A stretch of DNA of 64,000 nt from Owenweeksia hongkongensis DSM 17368 (GCA_945907425.1 CAMDTE010000001.1:32098-96097), one strand, 5' to 3'; shown: positions 16,358 to 26,536, counted from the stretch's first letter. Numbers and translations: made by a program. The notes: generated by a model not told the origin, from the sequence alone.

Positions 16358-17419
16358 ATGACTTCCAAAGAACAAAAAATCGCTGGATTTGATCCCAATG
16401 GATTGGCTGCGCCGGGCGCCGTATTCGGTTTGCCTTTTCTGCCGTCCGAAGCCGAGGTGGTATTGTTCCCCGTTCCGTGGGAAGTTACGGTCAGTTATGC
16501 GGCAGGGACTGCTTTGGGCCCAGAGGCCATTCGCGAAGCGAGCGGGCAAGTGGATTTGTACGATCCCCGCTTGGTGGATGCGTGGAAAATGGGTATTTGG
16601 ATGGCTCCTTCCGATGTTTCATTGGTAGAAAAGTCAGAGAAAAACAGAAAAAGGGCGGTTGATTATTTAGAGGCTTTCACGGTAGGTTCTCTAGGAGAAA
16701 AATCGGAAAGGGTGTTGGAAAAAATAAATAGTGCCTGTGCCGAGATGGTAGACTGGGTAGAGGACTCTGTTGAATTCTACTTATCCAATGGTCAGCTCGT
16801 TGGACTGGTGGGGGGTGACCACAGCACTCCGCTAGGTTACTTGCGCGCTTTGGGAAAAATACACGGATCTTTTGGCATTCTGCAAATCGATGCCCACATG
16901 GATTTACGCGTTGCCTACGAAGGCTTTGAGTTTTCGCATGCCTCTATCATGTACAATGCTTTGCGCAGTTCCGCGATTGAAAAATTAGTGCAGGTGGGAA
17001 TTCGCGATTATTGTCAAGCGGAAATGGATTATGTACAAACAGATCCGCGCGTTGTTACTTTTTTCGATCGCGACATGAAGCGTGCCCATTACGAGGGCGT
17101 TACATGGCAGCAGCAGGTGGAGAAAATCGTACAATGTCTACCGCAAAAAGTATATCTCAGCTTTGACATTGATGGTCTTGATCCCAAGCTGTGCCCAAAT
17201 ACCGGCACACCGGTAGCCGGTGGCCTAGAATCAGAACAAGTGCTTTATTTATTGGAACAAGTGATTGACAGCGGAAGAACGCTCATTGGTTTCGATCTCA
17301 ACGAAGTGGCACCCGGGATCGAAGGCGATTGGGACGCCAATGTGGCTTCCAGAATCTTGTATCGCTTGTGCAATTTACTCGGCGAGAGCAACGGTCGTCA
17401 TCGTACCTTTGCCCCATGA
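16358..17419 (+). CDS. Arginase/agmatinase/formimidoylglutamase family hydrolase
   Basis: The protein is a 353-residue ureohydrolase-fold enzyme. The binuclear-manganese motifs are intact: VGGDHSTPLG, IDAHMDLR and SFDIDGLDP; LIGFDLNEVAP closes the fold. The substrate cannot be read from the sequence. Bacteroidota carry this longer form, often annotated as agmatinase family, with an insertion between the N-terminal strand (about residues 85-125, charged) and the first metal motif. Its last codons overlap the start of purQ in an ATGA arrangement, so the two are cotranscribed, though purQ also seems to have its own promoter within this gene. Confidence 0.88.
   Translation: MTSKEQKIAGFDPNGLAAPGAVFGLPFLPSEAEVVLFPVPWEVTVSYAAGTALGPEAIREASGQVDLYDPRLVDAWKMGIWMAPSDVSLVEKSEKNRKRAVDYLEAFTVGSLGEKSERVLEKINSACAEMVDWVEDSVEFYLSNGQLVGLVGGDHSTPLGYLRALGKIHGSFGILQIDAHMDLRVAYEGFEFSHASIMYNALRSSAIEKLVQVGIRDYCQAEMDYVQTDPRVVTFFDRDMKRAHYEGVTWQQQVEKIVQCLPQKVYLSFDIDGLDPKLCPNTGTPVAGGLESEQVLYLLEQVIDSGRTLIGFDLNEVAPGIEGDWDANVASRILYRLCNLLGESNGRHRTFAP
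17404..17411 (+). promoter_or_regulatory. -7 promoter box of purQ inside the upstream gene
   Basis: TACCTTTG, an exact consensus match, lies in the last codons of the arginase-family gene and ends 4 nt before the purQ ATG at 17416. It predicts a leaderless purQ transcript besides read-through. Confidence 0.55.
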
Positions 17420-18117
17420 AATTTGGTGTCGTTACTTTTCCCGGATCGAATTGCGATCAGGACATGATTTTAGCCTTGCGCGAAGGCATGGGTTGTGAAA
17501 CGGTGTCTTTGTGGCACAAGGACACTTCTCTGCAAGGCGTGGATATGGTGGTTCTTCCCGGCGGGTTTTCCTACGGTGATTATTTGCGCTCTGGGGCTAT
17601 CGCGCGCTTTTCTCCCATCATGGGAGAGGTTGTAAAACACGCAGCTCGCGGTGGATATGTACTGGGCGTGTGCAATGGATTTCAAATTCTTACCGAGTCC
17701 GGTTTGTTGCCAGGGGCCTTGCTCCACAACGAATCGTATACGTTTGTTGGCAAAAATGTATACCTGAAAGCCGTTTCGCCCCTCAGTCCAATCACCGCTG
17801 GTTTGAGTGAGACGAGGGCCTACAAGATTCCTATTGCGCACGGTGAAGGAAGATACCATGCCGATGCAGAGACACTTCAGTCGATCAACGACAACGGTCA
17901 AGTGATTTTTCGCTATTGCGATGCCGATACAGCCATTACAGACGCCGCAAATCCCAACGGATCAACGCAGAACATTGCGGGCATTGTGAATAAAACGCGC
18001 AACGTCATGGGCATGATGCCTCACCCGGAGCGTGCTATGGATAGTAATTTGGGAAACACAGATGGTTTTGCCTTGATAGAAAGCATGATTGGCCATATGG
18101 TTTCTTTGGCGAAATAA
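17416..18117 (+). CDS. purQ: Phosphoribosylformylglycinamidine synthase subunit PurQ
   Basis: PurQ is the glutaminase subunit that feeds ammonia to PurL in the fourth step of purine synthesis. The 233-residue protein has the class I amidotransferase triad: Cys86 in LGVCNGFQIL, and His203 and Glu205 in MMPHPERA. FPGSNCDQD at the N-terminus is typical. The ATG at 17416 is chosen because MKFGVVTFPGSN is the family start. A stand-alone PurQ implies the split PurSQL system rather than a single large PurL. It ends at a strong terminator. Confidence 0.96.
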   Translation: MKFGVVTFPGSNCDQDMILALREGMGCETVSLWHKDTSLQGVDMVVLPGGFSYGDYLRSGAIARFSPIMGEVVKHAARGGYVLGVCNGFQILTESGLLPGALLHNESYTFVGKNVYLKAVSPLSPITAGLSETRAYKIPIAHGEGRYHADAETLQSINDNGQVIFRYCDADTAITDAANPNGSTQNIAGIVNKTRNVMGMMPHPERAMDSNLGNTDGFALIESMIGHMVSLAK

Positions 18118-18133
18118 AAGATTCACTCCATAA

Positions 18134-18160
18134 AAAAACCCGGGCGCCGCCCGGGTTTTT
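18134..18160. terminator. Bidirectional Rho-independent terminator
   Basis: A perfect 12-bp stem (aaaaacccgggc paired with gcccgggttttt) closes a 3-nt gcc loop. The A and T runs on the two flanks let it work in both directions. It lies between the convergent purQ and giant secreted-protein genes. Confidence 0.93.
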
Positions 18161-18165
18161 ACTTC

Positions 18166-21100
18166 CTATTTTTTTATCACCTTCGCCGCAAAAGTCCCGT
18201 GGGAATCCAGACACTTCACCGTGTATACCCCGGCTGGGAAATCGGATAAATCCAACGGAATGATCACCTCTCGAGAGGAGCTGACCCCGGTAAGTCGGTG
18301 CACCAAGGCGCCGGCCGGGTCGAACATTTCCAAAAGGTATTCCCCTCCACTCGGAACGGTGAAACGCACCGCAAAGGGGCCCGAGGTAGGAGTCGGAGAA
18401 ACGGAGAATTTTCGAGACTCTGCCCTCCACTCTTCTTGAGAAACCACAACAAACGTATTGGATTCGGAAAAACACGACCCCACCGAAACACGAACATAGT
18501 ATGGGCCGGGAGTGGTGGCTTTGAAAATGCGTTGGGTAGCCCCCGGAACGGCAAGGCCTGTTGTGGCTTCGTACCATTGGTACTTCACCCCGAGGGACGC
18601 ACACACCAAGGAATCTCCATAGGCATCCACCCAGGGTTTTGTGGGCGTTGCAAAAACATGGACCGTATCAAACCGCGTTACCACACAAAGGGCGGATTCA
18701 TAGGTATAACTGACAACGTGCATTCCGGGTCCTAAGTTGAGTGGATTAACCACGGCCCCACCGCCACCGTTGATTCGGTAGGTTCCGCCAAAAGGATACC
18801 CCGTGTTCAACGTAAAAGGAGGGTCGTTCACACACACGGTATCCTGCGGCGTATAAAAAAATACGACGGGTTTTTGCTCCACTTTAATCACCGTAGTGGC
18901 CGTATTAACACACCCGCTCGTGCTGGTGTACGTGTAATTCACCGTATAAGTTCCTGGGCCTACAGCGGAAGGGTCAAAATTAGATCCCGATACACCCGAA
19001 CCGGAAAATGTACCTCCAGAAGGAGTTCCTGCCAAGGCAAATGGAGCGCTTCCCTGACAAACATCACTATAAGTCCCCGCCGAAACCGTCGGCAGCTGCA
19101 AAATATTCATCACCACCGGTGCAGAAAGTACTCCTTGCGCAGAAGCACAGGGTTCGGACGATTGCATGCGTACACGTACTGTATCCCCCGTTTGCAAATA
19201 CGAAGTGGTGAACGTGGGGCCATTGTTTCCCTTTGCCATTCTGTTGACCGTCCAGAAATACACCGGGTTTGTACCTGTCGATGTGCCGCTGGCCGTAAAT
19301 ACTGCGGGTACGCCCAAACACGCCGTCGAGTTTCCATTGATCACCAGGGTTGGGGTGACAGTGGATCCAACAGTGACGTATCCGTTTTTTGTGTTCGTGC
19401 CAGAACCGGATGCGTTGGTGGCCGTTAACCCTGCCGAATAGGCTCCCGGTGAAGAATACACCACTACTGGGTTTTGCATCGTGCTCGTAGCAGGCGTTCC
19501 TCCTGGAAAAGTCCACGCCCATGCGGTGGGTTGATTTGCGCTGATATCGTAAAATGCAACAGGGCGATTGGCACACGCCGCCCCGTTGGCAAAAAAGTCC
19601 GCACCGGGCGCGGAGGAAATTCCTTTGAGATGGATGTTGTCCAAGTAGAGGTTATTTCCGTTGTTGTTACGGGCCACAAAGGCAATGCGAACGCCTGATT
19701 GAGAAGCATAGGCCGCCAAGGAAATGCTATCGCGTTTCCAATCCGATGCAATGGCGGGAACAAACGCCGTTGTCAACGCCGCCCCCGACGCAAGACTCCC
19801 CGTTCCATTGTCTCCGTACGCCTGCAAAAGGGTCCACGATTGACCACAGTTGGTGGAAATGAATACAGACAAGGAATCGGTCCCTGTTCCCACTCTTCTC
19901 CTGTACGCAACATCAAACACGACCCGAGGGTTGGTTACTCCAACAGTAGATAATGGTCGCGACACCAATTTGTCTTTCGAGCCCACGGCCGAATAGCCGA
20001 AGGCCGGAAATACTACGGCCGATGTTCCGGGCGTAGTTCCACCCACCGTGACAGGCATCCATGTGTGCGATTGATCTGGGTTTTCCACTGTCCATCGCTC
20101 AGGAATAGCTGCATCCATAGCGTCCGCGAAGGGCAATCGAACCCCTCCTATGTGGATTGTTTTCACAGAAACGGTAGTGTCTGATCCGTATTTGTTGGTC
20201 GCAATGAGCTGCACTGTGTATTGTCCGGGGGCTTGAAAAATAACCCGTGGCTCCTGTGAATTAGCGTTAGTTCCGCCAACAAAACTCACCGTGGCCGGCG
20301 CAAGGGTCCATTGCCAAGCAGTGGGCAAATAAGCGGAGCGGTCAATCAACTGGACTGTATCCGTCAACAAGCAAGTCGCAGCAGGGGCTGCCGAAAACTG
20401 AGCAGCGGGTTTTCGCAAAAATCCGTTCACCACCGGAGATTCCCAAACCCCTCGTCCGTACGTTCCGGCACGAATAATACCGGGGCCCATCAAGATTTCC
20501 AAATCATTGACAACGGTCGTCGGCAATCCGTTCATGTACGGTATCCACTGCGTCATGCTCGCATCTCTATAAAAAACACCCAAATCCGTCCCCACATACA
20601 CCGCACCGTTGCTCCCGGGTTGTTCTATAATGCAGTTGGTTGGAGTGTTCGGCAAATTCGCGCTCACATTGGACCACGACAGGCCTCCATTGAACGATTC
20701 GTACACCTTTTGTCCGGCGGAAAACCCGCTTTTGCTCACCCAAAGGTGGTTTGGGTCATTGGAAGAAATCGTCACCCCCGTGACGGCAGAGGAATTTCCG
20801 ATTCCATTGGAAATGATGTTCCAAGAGGATCCTCCATTGACCGACCTGTATACATATTGGCCGTAGCAGGCAATCAACACATTGGGGTTCGATGGGGATT
20901 CCGCCAAAACACTCAAGTTGTTGGATCCGTTGAGGGCAGGGGAAGTGGCCGTAAACGACTGGCCCGCATTGGTAGATTTCCATACTTGGGTGAAGCCCGC
21001 GTACAAAACAGAGGAATTGTGCTTGCTGACCAAAAACGGCGTCACCCATGCACCCGATCCCGCTGGTGGCAAAGAAAAAGGAGCATTGAAGGATTGCCCT

Positions 21101-22749
21101 CCGTTGGTGCTCTTGTCAAACTCTCCATAATAAATGGAACCATACATGACGTTGGGATCCACTTGACTGATGCCGCAATCCATTCCGTCTCCTCCGAGCA
21201 CCCGTGCCCAGCTTGCCTTTTTTAAATGCGTTCCGTTGTCTTGTGATCCCGCTAGGGTGTAACTTGTTTCGGATGGCGTCACCGCTATTTTGTAGTATTG
21301 GGTGATGGCCAATCCGGCGTTCTGAGATGACCAGCTGAGTCCCGCATCGGGAGATTTGTACATTCCCCCGTCACACCCTGCCCATACTTCTGTTGTTCCA
21401 GGTTTGAATACCAGGGCATGGTGATCTGCGTGCACAAAAGGAGCACCTCCTCCGCCCCACCAATGACCGCTCAATGACCAGTTCGCTCCGCCGTTGACGG
21501 ATCTCCATACATTGACCCCGCCACAAAGGAGCACATCCTTATTGACCGGTGATGCGGCCAAGGTCAAATCGTACCAAGCCTGCCCTCCGGAACCATTACC
21601 GTTTGTGCTCCAATCGAGTAAATTGGGGGTGGCCCCCTGCATTTGTGTCCACGTTACTCCTTTGTTCGTGGATTTGTAGACTCCAAACAACCCGTTGTTG
21701 CTCGCACCAAAAATGGCGTACACGTAATTGGTGTCGGCGGCCGTGGTCGCCAACTCGGAGCGAACACAAGCATTGGAAGAAGGCAATCCTGAAGACGAGG
21801 GAACCGCGGTCCATGTTGCTCCAAAGTTTTGAGAACGAAATATTTGGGAGTTACTGTAAGTGGATGCGTAGAGCAATCTACCGTTCCCTGCTACGGATTT
21901 AATCGTTTGAAAGGATCCGCCCTGAACCATCGTCCACGTTGCGGCACCATCCGTTGAGCGGTAGATTCCGCTGCGCGTGGAAAGGACAAGGGTCTGTGTT
22001 TGCGTAGGGTGTATAACCATCCCCGTTATGCGGTAATTCTGAGTGATATTGAAGGTCAACCCTGTCGGCTTCCAACTGGCTCCCGCATCTGTGCTTTTCA
22101 AAACCCCTATGGCATAGGTATCGCCAGCGTCTCGGTCTCCCGTTCCGATATACATGGTGTCCGGATGCAGGGGGTCTATCCCGATGGCGCTCACTCCCAA
22201 GTTGGGCAGGAAATCCGTATTGGTTGTCCACGTTTGACCTCCATTATCGGAACGCCAAAGCCCTCCCGCCGGTGCCCCACAAAATATTCTTCCCGCAACG
22301 ATCGGATGGAAGGCAATGGCATTGATGCGACCAATTCCTCCGATGGGATCCCCATTGAAAGGCCCTACAGGTGTCCAATTTCCAATGCCTGGCCCAGATT
22401 CTACCCCGAAACTTGCTCCTTTTTGAAGGGTTAGTTGCTCTTGTAGCTCTGTATACGCCTCGTACAACACGGCTGGATTCGGACGGTCTCCGGTGGGATA
22501 CACACGAGGTTCCATAAACGCTTGCCACCGGCGAAATTGTTTCCATCCTTTCCCTTTCTCAATCGGCCTGTCTTTCCAGTACGATTCAAAGAGAGACACA
22601 GCATCGTACACGTTGACGTTGCGGTCCATCATAGCATCGACCCACGGGGAGGGCGACGCGGTTTCCTCTTCTTCTTTTTGAGCCCACACAGAACCTGCGG
22701 AACATAAAAAGACGCCTAAGAACAAGATTCGGGCAGAAATAATGCGCAT
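18166..22749 (-). CDS. Giant secreted protein: sortilin-like propeller, PKD domains, T9SS sorting domain
   Basis: The 1527-residue product has a Sec signal (residues 1-24, ending SVWAQ) and then many BNR/Vps10-like repeats from about 100 to 760 (WRSDNGGQTW, STDAGASW, KSTNAGQSF). A PKD domain follows near 780-870 (QFSAAPAATCLLTD, PGQYTVQLIATN), then a jelly-roll-like module near 875-1020, a second PKD near 1030-1110 and Ig-like segments. The last 85 residues (FSVSPTPTSGPFAVRF, FPAGVYTVKCLDS) form a type A T9SS sorting domain, so the protein should cross the outer membrane through T9SS and be surface-attached or released. An adhesin or glycan-binding role is likely but unproven. aspS lies 42 bp upstream on the same strand. 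Confidence 0.9.
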   Translation of the reverse strand: MRIISARILFLGVFLCSAGSVWAQKEEEETASPSPWVDAMMDRNVNVYDAVSLFESYWKDRPIEKGKGWKQFRRWQAFMEPRVYPTGDRPNPAVLYEAYTELQEQLTLQKGASFGVESGPGIGNWTPVGPFNGDPIGGIGRINAIAFHPIVAGRIFCGAPAGGLWRSDNGGQTWTTNTDFLPNLGVSAIGIDPLHPDTMYIGTGDRDAGDTYAIGVLKSTDAGASWKPTGLTFNITQNYRITGMVIHPTQTQTLVLSTRSGIYRSTDGAATWTMVQGGSFQTIKSVAGNGRLLYASTYSNSQIFRSQNFGATWTAVPSSSGLPSSNACVRSELATTAADTNYVYAIFGASNNGLFGVYKSTNKGVTWTQMQGATPNLLDWSTNGNGSGGQAWYDLTLAASPVNKDVLLCGGVNVWRSVNGGANWSLSGHWWGGGGAPFVHADHHALVFKPGTTEVWAGCDGGMYKSPDAGLSWSSQNAGLAITQYYKIAVTPSETSYTLAGSQDNGTHLKKASWARVLGGDGMDCGISQVDPNVMYGSIYYGEFDKSTNGGQSFNAPFSLPPAGSGAWVTPFLVSKHNSSVLYAGFTQVWKSTNAGQSFTATSPALNGSNNLSVLAESPSNPNVLIACYGQYVYRSVNGGSSWNIISNGIGNSSAVTGVTISSNDPNHLWVSKSGFSAGQKVYESFNGGLSWSNVSANLPNTPTNCIIEQPGSNGAVYVGTDLGVFYRDASMTQWIPYMNGLPTTVVNDLEILMGPGIIRAGTYGRGVWESPVVNGFLRKPAAQFSAAPAATCLLTDTVQLIDRSAYLPTAWQWTLAPATVSFVGGTNANSQEPRVIFQAPGQYTVQLIATNKYGSDTTVSVKTIHIGGVRLPFADAMDAAIPERWTVENPDQSHTWMPVTVGGTTPGTSAVVFPAFGYSAVGSKDKLVSRPLSTVGVTNPRVVFDVAYRRRVGTGTDSLSVFISTNCGQSWTLLQAYGDNGTGSLASGAALTTAFVPAIASDWKRDSISLAAYASQSGVRIAFVARNNNGNNLYLDNIHLKGISSAPGADFFANGAACANRPVAFYDISANQPTAWAWTFPGGTPATSTMQNPVVVYSSPGAYSAGLTATNASGSGTNTKNGYVTVGSTVTPTLVINGNSTACLGVPAVFTASGTSTGTNPVYFWTVNRMAKGNNGPTFTTSYLQTGDTVRVRMQSSEPCASAQGVLSAPVVMNILQLPTVSAGTYSDVCQGSAPFALAGTPSGGTFSGSGVSGSNFDPSAVGPGTYTVNYTYTSTSGCVNTATTVIKVEQKPVVFFYTPQDTVCVNDPPFTLNTGYPFGGTYRINGGGGAVVNPLNLGPGMHVVSYTYESALCVVTRFDTVHVFATPTKPWVDAYGDSLVCASLGVKYQWYEATTGLAVPGATQRIFKATTPGPYYVRVSVGSCFSESNTFVVVSQEEWRAESRKFSVSPTPTSGPFAVRFTVPSGGEYLLEMFDPAGALVHRLTGVSSSREVIIPLDLSDFPAGVYTVKCLDSHGTFAAKVIKK

Positions 22750-22791
22750 AGCGAGTATTTTTTTATTCTCCTGGCTGCGCGCCAGAAAAAA

Positions 22792-24537
22792 TCATTCGTG
22801 AATTTTCAAACTCAATTCGTCCAGCTGGGTTTTTGCGATAGCGCTCGGCGCATCGATCATCACATCCCGTCCGGAATTGTTTTTCGGGAAGGCAATATAG
22901 TCCCGAATCACTTCATCTCCGCCCATCAACGCAACCAATCGGTCGAATCCAAAGGCGATTCCACCGTGCGGAGGGGCTCCGTATTCAAAGGCTCGCAACA
23001 AAAATCCAAACTGTTCCAAGGCCTCTTCGGGCGTGAACCCCAAAAGAGAGAACATGCGCTCTTGCACCGTTCTATCGTGTATTCGTATGGAACCGCCGCC
23101 TATTTCGTTTCCGTTGAGAACAATGTCGTAGGCATTGGCCCGAACCGCTCCTGGGTTTGACTCCAACAGGGAAATATCTTCCGGTTTTGGGCTCGTAAAG
23201 GGATGGTGCATAGCAAACCAACGATGAGCCTCTTCGTTCCACTCCAGCAACGGGAAATCCAATACCCACAAAGGGGCGAATTCTTTAGGGTTTCGCAGTC
23301 CCAGCTCTTCTGCCAAGTGTAAGCGCAATTCAGACAAGGCTTTGCGGGTTTTTCCTTCGGCTCCGGCTACAATCAAGACCAAATCACCGGGGCCCGCTGC
23401 CCATTTCTCTGCCCAAGCGCGCAACGTCTGTTCGTCAAAAAACTTGTTTACAGAAGATGCCGGGGTTCCTTGTTCATCCCATCGCACCCAAATCAATCCG
23501 GACATTCCTAATTGCGGACGTTTGACATACTCTGTGAGTGCGTCCAATTGTTTTCGGGTATAGTGTGCGCACCCCTCGGCTTTGATTCCTACCACCAATT
23601 CCGCTGAATCAAACACAGGAAATCCACAGCCTTTGACGGAATCTGTCAACTCCACAAAGGTCATCCCAAACCGAATATCGGGCTTGTCGTTCCCGTACAA
23701 TCGCATCGATTCTGCATAGGTCATACGGGGAAAAGGCCCTAGAATGACCCCGTGAACTTCCCCAATAATATGCCGGACCAATTCTTCAAATGTTTGCAAA
23801 ATATCCTCTTGCTCCACAAACGCCATTTCGCAATCAATCTGTGTGAATTCCGGCTGACGGTCTGCACGCAAATCCTCGTCACGAAAGCAGCGCACAATCT
23901 GATAATACCGATCCATTCCAGCCACCATGAGCAATTGCTTGAATGTTTGCGGCGATTGGGGCAAGGCGTAAAATTGCCCGGCGTTCATTCGGCTGGGTAC
24001 GACAAAATCCCGCGCACCTTCCGGTGTAGATTTAATCAGAAACGGGGTTTCCACATCCACAAAATCGCGCGCTGATAAAAAATTGCGGACCAGTAAATTG
24101 ATTTTGTTGCGAAGCAATAAATTCTCCCGAACGGGTGCGCGACGAATATCCAAATAGCGGTACTTCATCCGCAAATCTTCTCCTCCATCCGTTTGGTCTT
24201 CGATCGTAAACGGTGGGGTTTGGGAAGTGCTGAGGATCGTCAGCGATGTTACCTTCATCTCGATATCTCCGGTGAGAAGCTGCGCATTTTTATTCTCTCT
24301 TTCAACCACCACGCCCGTGGCTTGTACAACATATTCTCTGCCCAATGAGCGGGCCATGGCTACTACCTCTGCATCCGATAAATCATTGAATGACAATTGT
24401 GTGCGTCCAAATCTATCGCGTAAATCGACAAAGGTCATGCCGCCCAAATCGCGGCGGCGGTGTACCCAGCCAGCCAACGTCACCGATTGGCCTTGATGAG
24501 CCAAACGCAATTCTCCACAGGTATGTGTTCTGTACAT
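22792..24537 (-). CDS. aspS: Aspartyl-tRNA synthetase
   Basis: This class II synthetase charges tRNA-Asp. The 581-residue protein has the N-terminal OB-fold ([19 protein letters not shown]), motif 2 in [18 protein letters not shown] and motif 3 in [12 protein letters not shown], plus the bacterial insertion domain, so it is the full-length bacterial type. The start at 24537 ([10 protein letters not shown]) is an ATG; a GTG two codons upstream overlaps the predicted transcription start. It is divergent from tadA with 37 bp between the two ATGs, which hold both promoters. Confidence 0.97.
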   Translation of the reverse strand: MYRTHTCGELRLAHQGQSVTLAGWVHRRRDLGGMTFVDLRDRFGRTQLSFNDLSDAEVVAMARSLGREYVVQATGVVVERENKNAQLLTGDIEMKVTSLTILSTSQTPPFTIEDQTDGGEDLRMKYRYLDIRRAPVRENLLLRNKINLLVRNFLSARDFVDVETPFLIKSTPEGARDFVVPSRMNAGQFYALPQSPQTFKQLLMVAGMDRYYQIVRCFRDEDLRADRQPEFTQIDCEMAFVEQEDILQTFEELVRHIIGEVHGVILGPFPRMTYAESMRLYGNDKPDIRFGMTFVELTDSVKGCGFPVFDSAELVVGIKAEGCAHYTRKQLDALTEYVKRPQLGMSGLIWVRWDEQGTPASSVNKFFDEQTLRAWAEKWAAGPGDLVLIVAGAEGKTRKALSELRLHLAEELGLRNPKEFAPLWVLDFPLLEWNEEAHRWFAMHHPFTSPKPEDISLLESNPGAVRANAYDIVLNGNEIGGGSIRIHDRTVQERMFSLLGFTPEEALEQFGFLLRAFEYGAPPHGGIAFGFDRLVALMGGDEVIRDYIAFPKNNSGRDVMIDAPSAIAKTQLDELSLKIHE

Positions 24538-24542
24538 GTCCA

Positions 24543-24550
24543 CAAAGGTA
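24543..24550 (-). promoter_or_regulatory. -7 promoter box of aspS
   Basis: The minus strand reads TACCTTTG (exact), 5 nt before the aspS ATG. It faces away from the tadA box at 24562-24569, with 11 bp between them. Confidence 0.68.
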
Positions 24551-24561
24551 CGATTCCCGTT

Positions 24562-24569
24562 TACCTTTG
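24562..24569 (+). promoter_or_regulatory. -7 promoter box of tadA
   Basis: TACCTTTG (exact) ends 5 nt before the ATG at 24575. It also decides the start: a longer open frame from 24536 would have to be translated from DNA upstream of the promoter. Confidence 0.68.
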
Positions 24570-24574
24570 GTAGT

Positions 24575-25021
24575 ATGGAATTGCCGATGGACTTGGATAT
24601 TCATTACATGCGGGAAGCTATCAAAGAAGCGGTAAAAGCTTATGAGGTAGACGAGGTTCCTGTGGGGGCAGTGGTTGTGGCCAATGGCAGGATTATCGCG
24701 CGTGCCCACAATCTGACGGAGCGGCTTGTAGATGTTACCGCGCATGCAGAGATGCAGGCCATCACCGCTGCGGCTCATTCCATAGGCGCAAAATACCTGA
24801 TCGATTGCACCTTGTACGTCACCTTAGAACCTTGTTCCATGTGTTGCGGTGCTCTGTTTTGGAGTCAAATCGGTCGGGTTGTTTACGGTGCCTCGGATGA
24901 AAAGCGTGGATTTTCTACGCAAGGGGGCAATTTTCATCCCAAAACGGAAATCAAATCGGGCGTGGAAGCAGAAACGTGTGGCGATTTACTGTCCGCGTTT
25001 TTTCGCGCCAAAAGAAAATAA
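24575..25021 (+). CDS. tadA: tRNA-specific adenosine deaminase / nucleoside deaminase
   Basis: This zinc deaminase most likely converts A34 of tRNA-Arg(ACG) to inosine. The 148-residue protein has the zinc motif HAE at residues 57-59 and PCSMC at 86-90 ([12 protein letters not shown]). The general layout ([21 protein letters not shown] split around MREAIKEA and EVPVGAVVV) is that of TadA rather than of a cytidine or guanine deaminase, but a paralogous nucleoside deaminase cannot be ruled out. The next gene starts 3 bp after its stop. Confidence 0.88.
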   Translation: MELPMDLDIHYMREAIKEAVKAYEVDEVPVGAVVVANGRIIARAHNLTERLVDVTAHAEMQAITAAAHSIGAKYLIDCTLYVTLEPCSMCCGALFWSQIGRVVYGASDEKRGFSTQGGNFHPKTEIKSGVEAETCGDLLSAFFRAKRK

Positions 25022-25024
25022 CCG

Positions 25025-25873
25025 ATGAAGTTGCATTCTATACCTACAGGATATTTTAAGCTGGACGGTGGAGCCATGTTCGGCGTGGTGCCTAAATCTT
25101 TGTGGCAACGTACCAATCCTGCAGACGAAAACAATTTGTGCACCTGGGCCATGCGACTTTTGTTGGTGGAAAACGGCGATCGGTTAACGCTCATCGATAC
25201 CGGCATAGGTCAAAAGCAAGACGAGAAATTTTACGCACATTATTTTTTACACGGTACCGATACCTTGGACAAAAGCTTGGCCTCGGCGGGTTTTCATCGA
25301 TCCGATATTACCGATGTTTTTTTGACTCATTTGCATTTTGATCACGTGGGGGGTGCTGTGGAAAGGCGCTCAGACGGACTCCTGGTTCCTGCTTTCCCAA
25401 ACGCTCACTTTTGGAGCAATGAACGCCATTGGCACTGGGCGACGGAACCCAACCTGCGGGAAAAAGCCAGTTTTCTGAAAGAAAATATTTTGCCCTTGCA
25501 GGAAAGCGGACAACTACGCTTTGTGGCTGCGCCAGCAGGTGAAACACGGATACAAACGGAGCTCGGTTTTGACGTACTTCTGGCCAATGGGCACACCGAA
25601 GCGCAAATGCTGCCATTGATTCCTTACGGCGGAAGTCAGCTTCTGTACACGGCCGACCTTCTCCCCTCTATTGGACATATTCCTTTGCCGTATGTGATGG
25701 GATATGATACCCGCCCCTTATTGACATTGGAAGAAAAGTCGCGTATACTGCAGCAAGCGGCAACGGAACAATGGACCTTGTTTCTAGAGCACGATGCCGT
25801 CAACACGTGGTGTCGATTGATGCAAACTGAAAAAGGTCCTCGCCTGGCCGAACAAGGCGATTCCTTAACGTAA
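25025..25873 (+). CDS. Metallo-beta-lactamase fold hydrolase
   Basis: This 282-residue protein has the MBL-fold metal motif HLHFDHVGG near residue 104 and later ligands in ANGHTEAQMLP and LYTADLLPS plus a C-terminal EHDA. It resembles the quorum-quenching lactonase/glyoxalase-like branch (N-terminus FKLDGGAMFGVVPK, then CTWAMRLLLVENGDRL). The substrate is unknown. There is no signal peptide, so it is cytoplasmic. It starts 3 bp after tadA and is followed 15 bp later by a methyltransferase, which makes an operon likely. Confidence 0.88.
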   Translation: MKLHSIPTGYFKLDGGAMFGVVPKSLWQRTNPADENNLCTWAMRLLLVENGDRLTLIDTGIGQKQDEKFYAHYFLHGTDTLDKSLASAGFHRSDITDVFLTHLHFDHVGGAVERRSDGLLVPAFPNAHFWSNERHWHWATEPNLREKASFLKENILPLQESGQLRFVAAPAGETRIQTELGFDVLLANGHTEAQMLPLIPYGGSQLLYTADLLPSIGHIPLPYVMGYDTRPLLTLEEKSRILQQAATEQWTLFLEHDAVNTWCRLMQTEKGPRLAEQGDSLT

Positions 25874-25888
25874 TGTAAAAACGATTCT

Positions 25889-26503
25889 ATGAACCCTTCT
25901 CGAACAGAACATTGGGACAGCATTTACGCGACCAAAACACCCGATCAGGTGAGTTGGACACAAGCGATTCCTACCCATTCCTTGGAACGGATAGAAAAGC
26001 TTCACTTATCTAAGAACGCCAAAATTGTAGACGTCGGTGGTGGAGATAGTTTATTGGTCGACTCTTTGCTCGATCAGGGATACACAGATATTACCGTTGT
26101 GGATATTTCAGCGTTGGCCTTGAAGCGCGCCCAGGCACGGCTTGGTTTTCGGGCGCAGCAAGTGAAATGGGTCGCTTGTGATATTGTGGAGTTTCAGCCC
26201 GATGAAAACTTTGATCTGTGGCACGATAGGGCTGCTTTTCACTTTCTAAACCGACCAGAAGAAATACAGGCATACATGGATCTAGTCTGCCGGAAAGTTT
26301 CTGGACACGCCATTGTGGGCACATTTTCTGTCGACGGGCCCACGAAGTGCAGTGCTTTGCAGGTTCAACAGTACGATGAAAATTCCCTCTCTGGCATGTT
26401 TCAATCCCATGGGTTTCGCTCTCTTGAATGTGCACGCGAACTACACACCACTCCTTCTGGTGGTTCGCAAGAATTTCTTTTTTGCACGTTTTCTAAATCC
26501 TAA
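25889..26503 (+). CDS. Class I SAM-dependent methyltransferase
   Basis: The 204-residue protein has a Rossmann-type SAM fold: motif I IVDVGGGDSLLVDSLL, motif II VVDISALALKRAQ and the acidic CDIVEFQPDENFDLWHDRAAFHFL. The N-terminus HWDSIYATKTPDQVSWTQ is common to small-molecule methyltransferases of the tellurite/thiol-methyltransferase-like branch. The acceptor substrate is unknown. It forms a run with tadA and the metallo-hydrolase. Confidence 0.87.
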   Translation: MNPSRTEHWDSIYATKTPDQVSWTQAIPTHSLERIEKLHLSKNAKIVDVGGGDSLLVDSLLDQGYTDITVVDISALALKRAQARLGFRAQQVKWVACDIVEFQPDENFDLWHDRAAFHFLNRPEEIQAYMDLVCRKVSGHAIVGTFSVDGPTKCSALQVQQYDENSLSGMFQSHGFRSLECARELHTTPSGGSQEFLFCTFSKS

Positions 26504-26536
26504 TCCTTTGAAGTCGAAATTCTTAGCCTCTCTCGC

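Noticed and set aside
20311..21225. 304-codon plus-strand frame opposite the giant secreted gene
   Set aside because: Antisense shadow of a repeat-rich gene; the periodic propeller keeps the opposite frame open.
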